64,000 bases of DNA, taken from positions 186,001-250,000 of the forward strand of contig NZ_JARFYN010000002.1 of NCBI RefSeq assembly GCF_030272695.1, read 5' to 3'. Numbering within the stretch: position 1 is the stretch's first letter; each line of letters begins with the position of its first letter. The position numbers and the translations under genes were made by a program. This document shows, in pieces, positions 8,034 through 15,433 of the stretch. This DNA is from Martinezella calliandrae (GTDB taxonomy: Bacteria; Pseudomonadota; Alphaproteobacteria; Rhizobiales; Rhizobiaceae). Below the pieces are notes generated by a model. That model was not told where the DNA came from, searched no databases, and saw only the letters and a list, made by a program, of their open reading frames with translations.

Positions 8034-9917
8034 GGCCATCCCGCTCTCATACTCCGACGAGAGCTCGAGCCACTGCTCTTCGGCAGCGGCAAGCTTTTCC
8101 GCCGCGTCGGAGCGCTGTTTGGCTTTCTCGGCTGCCTTGGCAGGCGTCTTTTCATAGAGAGCGGGATCTGCAAGTTCCGCATCAAGCGCCTGAATCAGTT
8201 TCTCCAGCTTGCCGGTCAAGGATTCGATTTCGTTGATCTTTTTCTTGAGCGGCGCGAGCGAGGCGCGACGGTCGGCATTTAGCTTGCGCTGATCCGCCTT
8301 GGAGACGGAATCGTCGGCACAGTTCGTTTTGGCCTTGTCGTCCCTGGGCTTCGGGCTGGCGACGACGAGGCTGCGATAGTCTTCCAAGTCGCCGTCGAAG
8401 TTGGAAACCGTGCCGTCGCGCACCAGCCACAGCCGGTCGACTGTCGCCTCGATCAGGTGGCGGTCGTGCGAGATCAGGATGACGGCGCCGGAATAGTCGT
8501 TCAGCGCCTGGATCAGCGCATTGCGGCTGTCGATGTCGAGGTGGTTGGTCGGTTCGTCGAGGATCAACAGGTTCGGCGCATCGAAGGCGGCAAGACCCAT
8601 TAGCAGCCGCGCCTTTTCACCGCCAGAAAGGTCCTTCACTTGCGTATCCATCTTCTCGGTCGCAAGGCCCATTTGGGCGACGCGGGCGCGTACCTTCGCC
8701 TCCGGCGCGTCTGGCATACGGCGGCGCACATGCTCGACTGCCGTCTGGTTTGGGACCAGATCGTCGAGCTGATGCTGCGCGAAGAAACCGATCTTCAGGT
8801 TCGGCGCCAGCTTCACATCGCCGCTTTCGGCATTGAGACGACCGGAAACGAATTTCGCGAAGGTGGATTTGCCGTTGCCGTTCGAACCGAGCAGGGCGAT
8901 ACGGTCGTCGGCGTCGATGCGCAGGTTAAGGCGTTTCAGGATCGGCTTGCAGGGCTCGTAGCCGACCGCGCCGCCGCTAATGGCGATGATCGGCGAGGCC
9001 GCCTGCTTTTCCGGCTCGGGAAAGCTGAAGCCCATCACATGGTCTTCAATGACGGCGGCGACCGTGCCCATGCGCTCCAGCGCCTTGACACGCGATTGCG
9101 CCTGCCGCGCCTTCGTGGCCTTGGCCTTGAAGCGGTCGATAAAACTCTGCAAGTGCTTGCGTGCCGCCTCGTTCTTCGCCTTCGCCTTCATCTGCAGTTC
9201 GTCGGCCTCCGCCTTCTGCCGCTCGAACTGGTCGTAGGAGCCACGATAGAAGGTGAGCTTCTTCTGATCGAGATGGACGATGGAATTGACGGCCGTGTTC
9301 AGGAGGTCGCGGTCGTGCGAGATGATGATGACCGTGTGCGGATAGCGGCGGATATAGTCCTCCAGCCACAGTGTGCCTTCAAGGTCGAGATAGTTGGTCG
9401 GCTCGTCGAGCAGCAACAGGTCCGGTTCGGAGAACAGCACGGCTGCAAGCGCCACGCGCATGCGCCAGCCGCCGGAAAAGGAGGAGGCGGGGCGGTGCTG
9501 TGCTTCATGGTCGAAACCGAGGCCAGCGAGGATGCTGGCAGCGCGGGCTTCGGCGGAATGCGCGCCGATATCGGCAAGTCGTGTCTGGATGTCGGCGATG
9601 CGATGAGGATCGGTCGCAGTTTCGGCTTCCGCGAGCAGGGCGGTGCGTTCCTTGTCGGCCCTCAGCACAATCTCGATCAGCAGCTCTTCAGTGCCAGGCG
9701 CTTCCTGCGCCACCTGACCGATACGGGCATTGCGCGGGATGGAGACCGAGCCGCTTTCGGCGGCTAGATCGCCGGTGATCACGCGAAACAGCGTCGACTT
9801 GCCGGCGCCATTCTTGCCGACAAGCCCCGCCTTCGTGCCGGCCGGAAGAGTCACGCTGGCATTTTCTATGAGGAGGCGGCCGGCAATGCGGGCGGAAAGC
9901 TCAGAAATTGAAATCAT
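8028..9917 (-). CDS. ABC-F family ATPase (Uup/EttA-like)
   Basis: 629 residues from ATG 9917 (MISISELSARIAG), with two fused ABC domains and no membrane segments. First domain: Walker A GKNGAGKST, signature SFSGGWRMR, Walker B LLLLDEPTNYLD. Second: GSNGNGKST, LSGGEKARLL, LILDEPTNHLD. The charged linker after the first domain and the C-terminal Lys/Glu-rich coiled coil (residues about 530-625) are Uup-like. ABC-F proteins act on ribosomes or, for Uup, also on branched DNA. They are not transporters. The extra 30 residues upstream to 10007 do not resemble the family. Confidence 0.93.
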   Translation of the reverse strand: MISISELSARIAGRLLIENASVTLPAGTKAGLVGKNGAGKSTLFRVITGDLAAESGSVSIPRNARIGQVAQEAPGTEELLIEIVLRADKERTALLAEAETATDPHRIADIQTRLADIGAHSAEARAASILAGLGFDHEAQHRPASSFSGGWRMRVALAAVLFSEPDLLLLDEPTNYLDLEGTLWLEDYIRRYPHTVIIISHDRDLLNTAVNSIVHLDQKKLTFYRGSYDQFERQKAEADELQMKAKAKNEAARKHLQSFIDRFKAKATKARQAQSRVKALERMGTVAAVIEDHVMGFSFPEPEKQAASPIIAISGGAVGYEPCKPILKRLNLRIDADDRIALLGSNGNGKSTFAKFVSGRLNAESGDVKLAPNLKIGFFAQHQLDDLVPNQTAVEHVRRRMPDAPEAKVRARVAQMGLATEKMDTQVKDLSGGEKARLLMGLAAFDAPNLLILDEPTNHLDIDSRNALIQALNDYSGAVILISHDRHLIEATVDRLWLVRDGTVSNFDGDLEDYRSLVVASPKPRDDKAKTNCADDSVSKADQRKLNADRRASLAPLKKKINEIESLTGKLEKLIQALDAELADPALYEKTPAKAAEKAKQRSDAAEKLAAAEEQWLELSSEYESGMAG

Positions 9918-9966
9918 GGCGCGGTTTTGGCCGAACTCCGCGCCGAAGGCAAGAGCCGGAGAGCGC

Positions 9967-10473
9967 TTAGGCGCGACTGTCGCCTGCTTGAGGCGGCAAG
10001 CCGGCACAGTCCTTCAGCCTCTGTGTCAGTTCGGTTTCGTAGAGTAGCAGATTGCTGAGGAACGCATTGAGGCTGTCCATCGCGGCGGTGGCATGCGGCG
10101 CCGTCTCGATCTTGCGGGCGAATCTCTGTTTTTTCATCAACCCCTCGGCCAGTTGATCGGCCACCTCACGCAGCATCTCGGCGGCATCGGTCTCCGATTT
10201 CCGGGCGACGAGGCCACAATGGCTGACGAGGCGATATTTCAGGCCGATATCGTCGAGACTGGCTTGCGAAGGGGCAGGGCCGAGTGCAGCGATCTCGCTG
10301 GCGATCCTGCGATCCGACCCGTGGAGCGCTTCGTGGAAAAGCTGGTAGTTGCGCGGCAGGGCCTTGACCCTCAGCTTGGCCATATAGTGGCCGATCATCT
10401 CGAGATCAGTCGCTGCCTCGCTGTCGTCATGGCCGATGGGATATGCTGAAACGCTCGCCTGCGAACTCTTCAT
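9967..10473 (-). CDS. Conserved-looking protein of unknown function
   Basis: A 168-residue soluble protein with no signal peptide or membrane segment. The central part (about residues 30-75: YMAKLRVKALPRNYQLFHEALHG) resembles the N-terminal alpha-helical region found ahead of GGDEF domains in some rhizobial diguanylate cyclases, but no GGDEF or EAL domain is present. The rest is helical and rich in Ala, Leu and Glu. It lies 50 bp upstream of the ABC-F gene on the same strand and may share its transcript. I cannot assign a function. Confidence 0.65.
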   Translation of the reverse strand: MKSSQASVSAYPIGHDDSEAATDLEMIGHYMAKLRVKALPRNYQLFHEALHGSDRRIASEIAALGPAPSQASLDDIGLKYRLVSHCGLVARKSETDAAEMLREVADQLAEGLMKKQRFARKIETAPHATAAMDSLNAFLSNLLLYETELTQRLKDCAGLPPQAGDSRA

Positions 10474-10633
10474 GCCTTCTCTCTTTTTCCTGCCGGCTGA
10501 TATATCTCGTCAACCTGCAGGCTCTCGGGTTAATACGGCATGAACGAAATATCATATCGATGTGATCCTGCAGCAAAATTAGACAATCGAGCAACGCGTG
10601 GCTGTATCGCAGGATAGTGGCTCACGCTGAGCT

Positions 10634-11143
10634 TTACATCCAGCGCTGACCGTCTCCACGCAGGAAATAGATCAGATCGAGACATAGCGAGGGCTTCCCA
10701 ATTGCCGTCAGTATCATGTGGCACTGGCCGCGGTGGTGGGTCTGATGGTTGAAGAAATGCGTGAGTGCCGGCGCCAACGGATGGGTGATGGTACCTGGCC
10801 GGGTAATGGGTGTGTAGGTGATTTCGGCAGCAAGCGCGTCGCTATCGAGCGTATCTAACCAGTGGATGATGCGCAGGTCTTCAGCCTCTCGTGCAACGCG
10901 AAGGTCCCTGAGATCGTCATGCAAGATCACGTCCAACGCCTTCGCTGCCTCTCCGGTACCGGTGAAGCGGTGCATCCAGACGCGGTCACCGACCAGCAGA
11001 TGATTGAGCGTGCCGTGCAGCGAACCGAAAAAGGCGCCGCATTCGTCGCGGTATTCGGCATCGCTGAGTTCAGCGGCAGCATCGTAAAGCAGAGCATTAG
11101 CCCAGCGATTGTAGTCCGCGAACATTCTGTAATGTCTAAGCAT
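10634..11143 (-). CDS. DinB/DUF664-type four-helix-bundle protein
   Basis: 169 residues from ATG 11143 (MLRHYRMFADYNRWANALLYDAA). The N-terminal YNRWAN and the metal-binding histidines of the DinB superfamily are visible: His in LHGTLNHLLVGDRVWMHRF and the pair in HFFNHQTHHRGQ. Members are metal-dependent, some being thiol-S-transferases (bacillithiol, mycothiol) and many uncharacterised. Rhizobia use glutathione, so the thiol partner is unclear. The longer in-frame extension to 11215 lacks family sequence. Confidence 0.85.
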   Translation of the reverse strand: MLRHYRMFADYNRWANALLYDAAAELSDAEYRDECGAFFGSLHGTLNHLLVGDRVWMHRFTGTGEAAKALDVILHDDLRDLRVAREAEDLRIIHWLDTLDSDALAAEITYTPITRPGTITHPLAPALTHFFNHQTHHRGQCHMILTAIGKPSLCLDLIYFLRGDGQRWM

Positions 11144-11369
11144 TCCGACCTCTCCCCTAGGGCAACGAAGCAAGATTAGAATACGAATGGGTCGATAGGG
11201 CTGATTGATGCCCATGAAATTTGCTGATGGTTGCCGGCCGCCGCCAGCCCCGCGCCGAATCAGTCATCCAGACTGTGACAGCAGCGTGAAATTGGCGCAT
11301 CCCCCTTGTTTTCAGGCTGTGGGGCGGGTAAACACCGCCCACTTTTCTCTGATGACAAGGAATTGACCC

Positions 11370-11792
11370 ATGGCGATTGAACGCACTTTTTCGATGATCA
11401 AGCCGGATGCAACCAAGCGTAACCTGACCGGTGCCATCACCAAGATTTTTGAGGACAATGGCCTGCGCGTCATCGCTTCCAAGCGCGTTTGGATGAGCAA
11501 GCGCGAAGCCGAAGGCTTCTACGCCGTTCACAAGGAACGTCCTTTCTTCGGTGAACTCGTCGAAGGCATGACCTCCGGCCCGACGGTCGTTCAGGTTCTC
11601 GAAGGCGAAGGCGCCATCCTGAAAAACCGCGAAATCATGGGCGCGACCAACCCGGCCAATGCTGCAGAAGGCACGATCCGCAAGATCCACGCTCTGTCGA
11701 TCGGCGAAAACTCCGTTCACGGCTCGGACGCTCCGGAAACCGCGGCGATCGAAATCGCTTACTGGTTCTCCGAAACCGAAATTGTTGGCTGA
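11370..11792 (+). CDS. ndk: Nucleoside diphosphate kinase
   Basis: 140 residues, the exact family size. It moves the gamma-phosphate from ATP to other NDPs through a phosphohistidine, His117 in ENSVHGSD. The N-terminal [14 protein letters not shown] and nucleotide-binding segments are intact. Codon use is strongly biased, as expected for an abundant protein. It is a single-gene unit that ends in a strong terminator just 45 bp downstream. Confidence 0.98.
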   Translation: MAIERTFSMIKPDATKRNLTGAITKIFEDNGLRVIASKRVWMSKREAEGFYAVHKERPFFGELVEGMTSGPTVVQVLEGEGAILKNREIMGATNPANAAEGTIRKIHALSIGENSVHGSDAPETAAIEIAYWFSETEIVG

Positions 11793-11837
11793 ATCAGTCA
11801 TTCAGCCTGCGCGCTGAAGCAATTGAATTAACAGAAG

Positions 11838-11864
11838 AAAGCCGGGGTCAAACGCCCCGGCTTT
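11838..11864. terminator. Bidirectional intrinsic terminator after ndk
   Basis: AAAGCCGGGG (11838-11847) pairs with CCCCGGCTTT (about 11855-11864), giving a 10-bp stem with U-tracts readable on either strand. It sits between convergent ndk and the lipoprotein gene, whose stop codon is at 11866, so it probably serves both. Confidence 0.9.
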
Positions 11865-11865
11865 A

Positions 11866-12375
11866 TCATGCCGGGCAAGCCTCGTCGTGACCATAGTCAA
11901 CGCTGCCGTCGGCCTTGAATACATCCGGGTTCTTCGTATAGCTCGGGCCGACGACAAGCGGTCTTGTCGGCAGCACGGTCTGGTCGAGATCGGATTTCAC
12001 TTCGGTCTTGATGGTCTGGAGCGTCTTGTCGCTCGCATCGACCAGCTTGATCGAGACGGAATAGGGGCGGTCCTTGCGCACGCAGCGCAGATCCGGGCTT
12101 TCGAGCGTGATCTTGTCCCAGAACGTATAGATCTTCTCGCGCACCACCAGCGGATCGCCACCCATCGGGTTTTCGAATTCCGCGACTGCTGTCGTGCCTT
12201 CCGGGATTGGTGCGATCTTCTTCAGCGTAATCATATAGCTCGCGCTCGCGACGCGATAGTTGAAGACGAAGAGCCGGCCGCTGAGCTCAGTCGGGCCGTT
12301 ATCGGCCTGCCGTTGGCAGCCGGCGAGCGCCAGGCCCGCAATTGCCGCCATCAAAACGATCGCCTTGGTTCTCAT
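11866..12375 (-). CDS. Lipoprotein of unknown function
   Basis: A 169-residue secreted protein. Its N-terminal signal ends in the lipobox LALAGC (Cys20), so it is predicted to be lipid-anchored in the envelope. The mature part has no membrane segment and contains two further Cys residues (DLRC and the C-terminal EAC). Its start overlaps the stop of the upstream CGNR zinc-finger gene by 4 bp (ATGA), so the two are translationally coupled. No domain is recognised. Confidence 0.78.
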   Translation of the reverse strand: MRTKAIVLMAAIAGLALAGCQRQADNGPTELSGRLFVFNYRVASASYMITLKKIAPIPEGTTAVAEFENPMGGDPLVVREKIYTFWDKITLESPDLRCVRKDRPYSVSIKLVDASDKTLQTIKTEVKSDLDQTVLPTRPLVVGPSYTKNPDVFKADGSVDYGHDEACPA

Positions 12376-12923
12376 GGTGGGCTCTCCTCCTTCTTGCGGC
12401 GATAATACCGGTTCGCCTTAGCGCGGTTGCCGCAGACCGCCATGTCGCACCAGGCCCGGCTCTTGTTCTTGCTGCGGTCGATAAACAGCCAGCCGCAGTT
12501 GCGGCAGATTTTCATGCGATCCGGATCGGGCATGGCAATCAGCCTCAGCGTGGAATGCACCGTCGCGGCGTCGAGCCCGTCGGACAAGGCGGCGCCTCGC
12601 ATCACCTTAGACAGCGCCTCCAGCAAATCGGCCAGCAGTCCATCTACGTTACGATCCAGAATGCGGGCGCGGAAATATGCGTCGATCGCCTCGCGCAAGT
12701 CGATGAAGTCGGATCTGTTTTCCTGCCCCACCGGCAGTATATCGCCGAACAAAGCCCGCTCGGCACAGAAATTTACTGCCGCTCTTGGAAAGCTCTCCAT
12801 CTGTCCCGGCGCCTCGAAACGATCGGTGCGCCGCTCGTCGTCATGGCGCAGGATCACGCTGTTGGCGACGTCCAGCGCCAATGCGCCGCCGGAAAATCGA
12901 TGTGGGGTCCAGGTAAAACTCAT
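12372..12923 (-). CDS. CGNR zinc-finger / ABATE-domain putative transcription regulator
   Basis: A 183-residue protein with an N-terminal ABATE-like domain (GGALALDVANSV, then DFIDLREAIDAYFRA) and a C-terminal CGNR zinc finger (residues about 140-178). The zinc ligands are visible as ICRNCGWLFID and WCDMAVCGNRAKANRYYRR. Families with this layout are described as putative stress-induced regulators, and the finger plus basic tail probably binds DNA. It is divergent from an orphan permease gene, and a near-perfect 30-bp palindrome lies between the two starts, which suggests autoregulation. It is coupled by 4 bp to the downstream lipoprotein gene. Confidence 0.85.
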   Translation of the reverse strand: MSFTWTPHRFSGGALALDVANSVILRHDDERRTDRFEAPGQMESFPRAAVNFCAERALFGDILPVGQENRSDFIDLREAIDAYFRARILDRNVDGLLADLLEALSKVMRGAALSDGLDAATVHSTLRLIAMPDPDRMKICRNCGWLFIDRSKNKSRAWCDMAVCGNRAKANRYYRRKKEESPP

Positions 12924-12933
12924 GCTTGAAATT

Positions 12934-12963
12934 ATAACTGGTAAAATCGATTTTACTAGTTAT
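12934..12963. promoter_or_regulatory. Near-perfect 30-bp palindrome, candidate operator
   Basis: The half-sites ATAACTGGTAAAATC (12934-12948) and GATTTTACTAGTTAT (12949-12963) pair at 14 of 15 positions with no spacer. The site lies 10 bp above the CGNR gene start and 24 bp above the permease start, so it covers the divergent promoter region. This is the expected geometry for a dimeric regulator that controls both genes. Confidence 0.7.
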
Positions 12964-12987
12964 TATTCGCCGACGTCCGGAGGTTCC

Positions 12988-13884
12988 ATGGCCTATCTCC
13001 TGCAGCAACTGGCGAACGCCGTTCCGCTCGCCGCACTCTATGCGGCGCTGGCTTTCGGCTATGCCGTTGCCTTCGGTGTGATGAAGCGGGCCGATATCAC
13101 CTATGGTGCCCTTTTTGCCTTTGCCGGCCAGATGCTGGTCCTGTTTACCGACGTCGGCTACACGAGGATCTTTCTCATTCTGCCGGCCGCCCTCGCCTTC
13201 GGTGCCGCCATCTCGCTTGCTTATACCTTGGGTTCGAGCTTTCTCATCGGCCGTTCGATCATGTTGCCGCTGTCACGCAAATCGCCCAACACGATCATTG
13301 TCGCAGCGCTTGGTATGATGATCATACTGATGGAAACGGCGCGGCTGGCTTCCAACACGCGTGGCATCTGGCTGCCGCCCTTCCTAAACGACATGATCGT
13401 CTTCTGGAATAGCGGCGGTTTCCGGGTAACACTGACCGAGATCCAGCTCATCAACACGGCGCTGATGGTTCTCGTGATCCTCGGCGGGGCCTATGTCCTC
13501 AGATATACCGGATGGGGCCGTGTCTGGCGGGCGGTGACGGACGATGCGCTGGCCGCCGAGCTTTGTGGCACGAGCGCCAATCGCGTTTTTCTCCTGGCCT
13601 ATGTTGCCTCGGCACTGGTCGCGACCTTCTGCGGCCTGCTTGCGACTTCCTATTACGGCACGATGGATTTCGGCGCCGGCTTGATGTTCGGGCTGAAGGT
13701 ATTGATGATCGCCGCTGTCGGCGGCTATTCCGATCCGTTGAAGTCGGCGGGCGGCGCGGCATTGCTTGGCCTGTTCGAGACCATGTGGGGTGCTTACGGA
13801 CCGTTCCTTTGGCGCGATTTCGTAATCTTCTCGCTGCTTGTCCTGCTGCTGGTATTGAGCCGGCGGGAGCGTGTGGTTCCTTAG
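12988..13884 (+). CDS. Orphan LivH-type branched-chain amino acid ABC permease
   Basis: 298 residues from ATG 12988, preceded by an excellent GGAGG. About eight membrane segments match the LivH/BPD_transp_2 permease family (MAYLLQQLANAVPLAALYAALAFG style N-terminus, Gly-rich FCGLLATSYYGTMDFGAGLMFGLKVLMIAAVGG near the end). LivH normally works with LivM, two ATPases and a binding protein; none is adjacent. The longer ORF from 12427 is an artefact that reads through the antisense CGNR gene. Its job is unknown: it may pair with components encoded elsewhere. Confidence 0.88.
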   Translation: MAYLLQQLANAVPLAALYAALAFGYAVAFGVMKRADITYGALFAFAGQMLVLFTDVGYTRIFLILPAALAFGAAISLAYTLGSSFLIGRSIMLPLSRKSPNTIIVAALGMMIILMETARLASNTRGIWLPPFLNDMIVFWNSGGFRVTLTEIQLINTALMVLVILGGAYVLRYTGWGRVWRAVTDDALAAELCGTSANRVFLLAYVASALVATFCGLLATSYYGTMDFGAGLMFGLKVLMIAAVGGYSDPLKSAGGAALLGLFETMWGAYGPFLWRDFVIFSLLVLLLVLSRRERVVP

Positions 13885-13903
13885 AGCAATTGCGGTCCAG
13901 AGC

Positions 13904-14383
13904 CTATTCTTCATCGGCCCATCTGGCCCGCGCGGCATCGTCCGCGTCCTTGGCCGAAACCCAATCGCCTTCCTTGCCGTCTTTGGCATGTTCCTTTTTC
14001 CAGAAGGGCGCTGAGGTCTTCAAGAAATCCATGACGAAATTGGCGCCGTCGAAGGCGGCTTGCCGGTGCGAGGCGGCAGCCGCGACGAGGACGATGTTTT
14101 CTCCGGGCGCAATCTTGCCGTAGCGGTGAATGGCGGTCAGGCCACCAAGTTCGAAGCGCTCGATGGCGAGCGTCGCAATGCGGGTGATCTCCGCTTCCGC
14201 CATGCCGGGATAATGTTCTAGTTCCAGCGCGCCGAGCGTTCCGCCTTCGTCGCGGCAGAGACCGGAGAAGGTGACGACCGCGCCGATATCGCGCCGCCCA
14301 TCGGTGAGACGGTCGATCTCGGTCTGAAGATCGAAATCCTCGGCTTGAACCCTGACAAACAGCGCGGCAGCCATGGGTATCAC
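13904..14383 (-). CDS. moaE: Molybdopterin synthase catalytic subunit
   Basis: A 159-residue MoaE. With MoaD it inserts two sulfurs into precursor Z (cPMP) to make molybdopterin. Family features include FSGLCRDEG, LELEHYPGMAEAEI, RYGKIAPGE and the active-site lysine region DFLKTSAPFWKKE. A GTG start at 14383 overlaps the moaD stop (GTGA). An ATG three codons further in (14374) is an alternative. It is the last gene of the pgsA-moaD-moaE run and is convergent with the permease gene. Confidence 0.95.
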   Translation of the reverse strand: MIPMAAALFVRVQAEDFDLQTEIDRLTDGRRDIGAVVTFSGLCRDEGGTLGALELEHYPGMAEAEITRIATLAIERFELGGLTAIHRYGKIAPGENIVLVAAAASHRQAAFDGANFVMDFLKTSAPFWKKEHAKDGKEGDWVSAKDADDAARARWADEE

Positions 14384-14637
14384 CCACCGGTCATAGGAGG
14401 AAACAGCCCGATCTCTCGGGCTCCGGCGATCCGCTCGTCATGATCGGCATGTTCCATATCGATGGCCACGCGGATCGCCTCGGGAAATTGAAGCGCCGTC
14501 TCGTATTCCTCGCCTAACGTCTTCAAATGATTCAGGAGATCGCCAACGGTAATCACTTCTGCGGGGAGCGAAATTTCTTCCTCACCCTTGCCGATCCTTT
14601 CACGCACCCAGGCGAAATAGACGAGCTTCGTCATCAT
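14380..14637 (-). CDS. moaD: Molybdopterin synthase sulfur-carrier subunit
   Basis: An 85-residue ubiquitin-fold protein that ends in the required Gly-Gly (FPPMTGG). The C-terminal glycine is adenylated, then thiocarboxylated, to donate sulfur in the MoaE active site. It overlaps pgsA upstream (ATGA) and moaE downstream (GTGA), so all three are coupled. Confidence 0.95.
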   Translation of the reverse strand: MMTKLVYFAWVRERIGKGEEEISLPAEVITVGDLLNHLKTLGEEYETALQFPEAIRVAIDMEHADHDERIAGAREIGLFPPMTGG

Positions 14638-15221
14638 TCTTCATCCACTACATGCTTCAAACCGGCGCGGAAATAGTCATAACCAGTGTAGATGGTCAGC
14701 AGTGCTGCGACCCAGAGCAGGACGATGCCCATCTCCGTCGTATAGGGTACCACCTTGTCGCCGGCCGGCCCAGCCAGGAGGAAAGCGATGGCCACTAGCT
14801 GTGCGGTGGTCTTCCATTTGGCGATGCGCGTCACCGGCACGCTGACCTTCAGCGCCGCAAGATATTCGCGCAGGCCCGAGACCAGTATTTCGCGGCACAG
14901 GATGATGATGGCTGCCCAAAGCGACCAGCCGGCGATGGTGCCGTCGGCTGCGACCAGCAGCAGGATTGCCGAGACGAGCAGCTTGTCGGCTATCGGGTCC
15001 AGCATGCGGCCGATATTCGAGGTCTGATTCCAGATGCGCGCGAGGTAGCCATCCAGGAAGTCGGTGATCGAGGCAATGATGAAGATCCACAGCGCAACCC
15101 AGCGTGCGAAATCGGAGCTGTCCAGTTTGCCCTCGATGAAAAAGCACAGGACGATCAACGGTACGCAAAGGATGCGGCCATAGGTGAGCAGGTTGGGAAT
15201 GCTGTATGTGCGCGAAGCCAT
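14634..15221 (-). CDS. pgsA: CDP-diacylglycerol-glycerol-3-phosphate 3-phosphatidyltransferase
   Basis: A 195-residue inner-membrane enzyme that makes phosphatidylglycerol phosphate, the committed step to PG and cardiolipin. The CDP-alcohol phosphotransferase motif is complete: Asp57-Gly58, Ala61-Arg62, Gly71, Asp75, Asp79. About five membrane segments are visible. It sits downstream of uvrC with a 210-bp gap and overlaps moaD by 4 bp. The uvrC-pgsA-moaD-moaE order is common in rhizobia. Confidence 0.95.
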   Translation of the reverse strand: MASRTYSIPNLLTYGRILCVPLIVLCFFIEGKLDSSDFARWVALWIFIIASITDFLDGYLARIWNQTSNIGRMLDPIADKLLVSAILLLVAADGTIAGWSLWAAIIILCREILVSGLREYLAALKVSVPVTRIAKWKTTAQLVAIAFLLAGPAGDKVVPYTTEMGIVLLWVAALLTIYTGYDYFRAGLKHVVDEE

Positions 15222-15302
15222 GGAAATCGTTTCGTTTCGGTTGTCTCACTGGACCAAAATGGCCTTGTCCCTAAGGCGTCATCTCGTCTCAGCTATTTGA
15301 TT

Positions 15303-15353
15303 TAGCATGATCTTATCCAAAAACCGTTCCGCACTTTTGGGGATCATGTCCTA
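15303..15353. repeat. Rhizobial-type intergenic palindromic element
   Basis: Outer arms TAGCATGATC and GATCATGTCCTA flank inner TCCAAAAA / CTTTTGGGG segments, so the unit folds back on itself. It resembles a short palindrome that I recall being scattered between genes in Rhizobium genomes (GATCATGC arms around a GAAAAC...TTTTC core). It lies in the uvrC-pgsA gap. Copy number here cannot be judged from one window. Confidence 0.6.
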
Positions 15354-15433
15354 GATGGCGGTTCGAGGACCTTACCGTCAATATTGTTTCCGTTTTTTCA
15401 TCGTCATTGCGTGGAATTTGCGACCAGCTTTTT

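Noticed and set aside
10551-10566. Sixteen-base near-palindrome (ATCATATCGATGTGAT)
   Set aside because: One mismatch, no gene start close enough on either side, and such short dyads are common by chance in AT-rich gaps.
12427-12987. N-terminal extension of the LivH permease frame
   Set aside because: It runs antisense to the CGNR gene, and the ATG at 12988 has an ideal GGAGG and a membrane start typical of the family.
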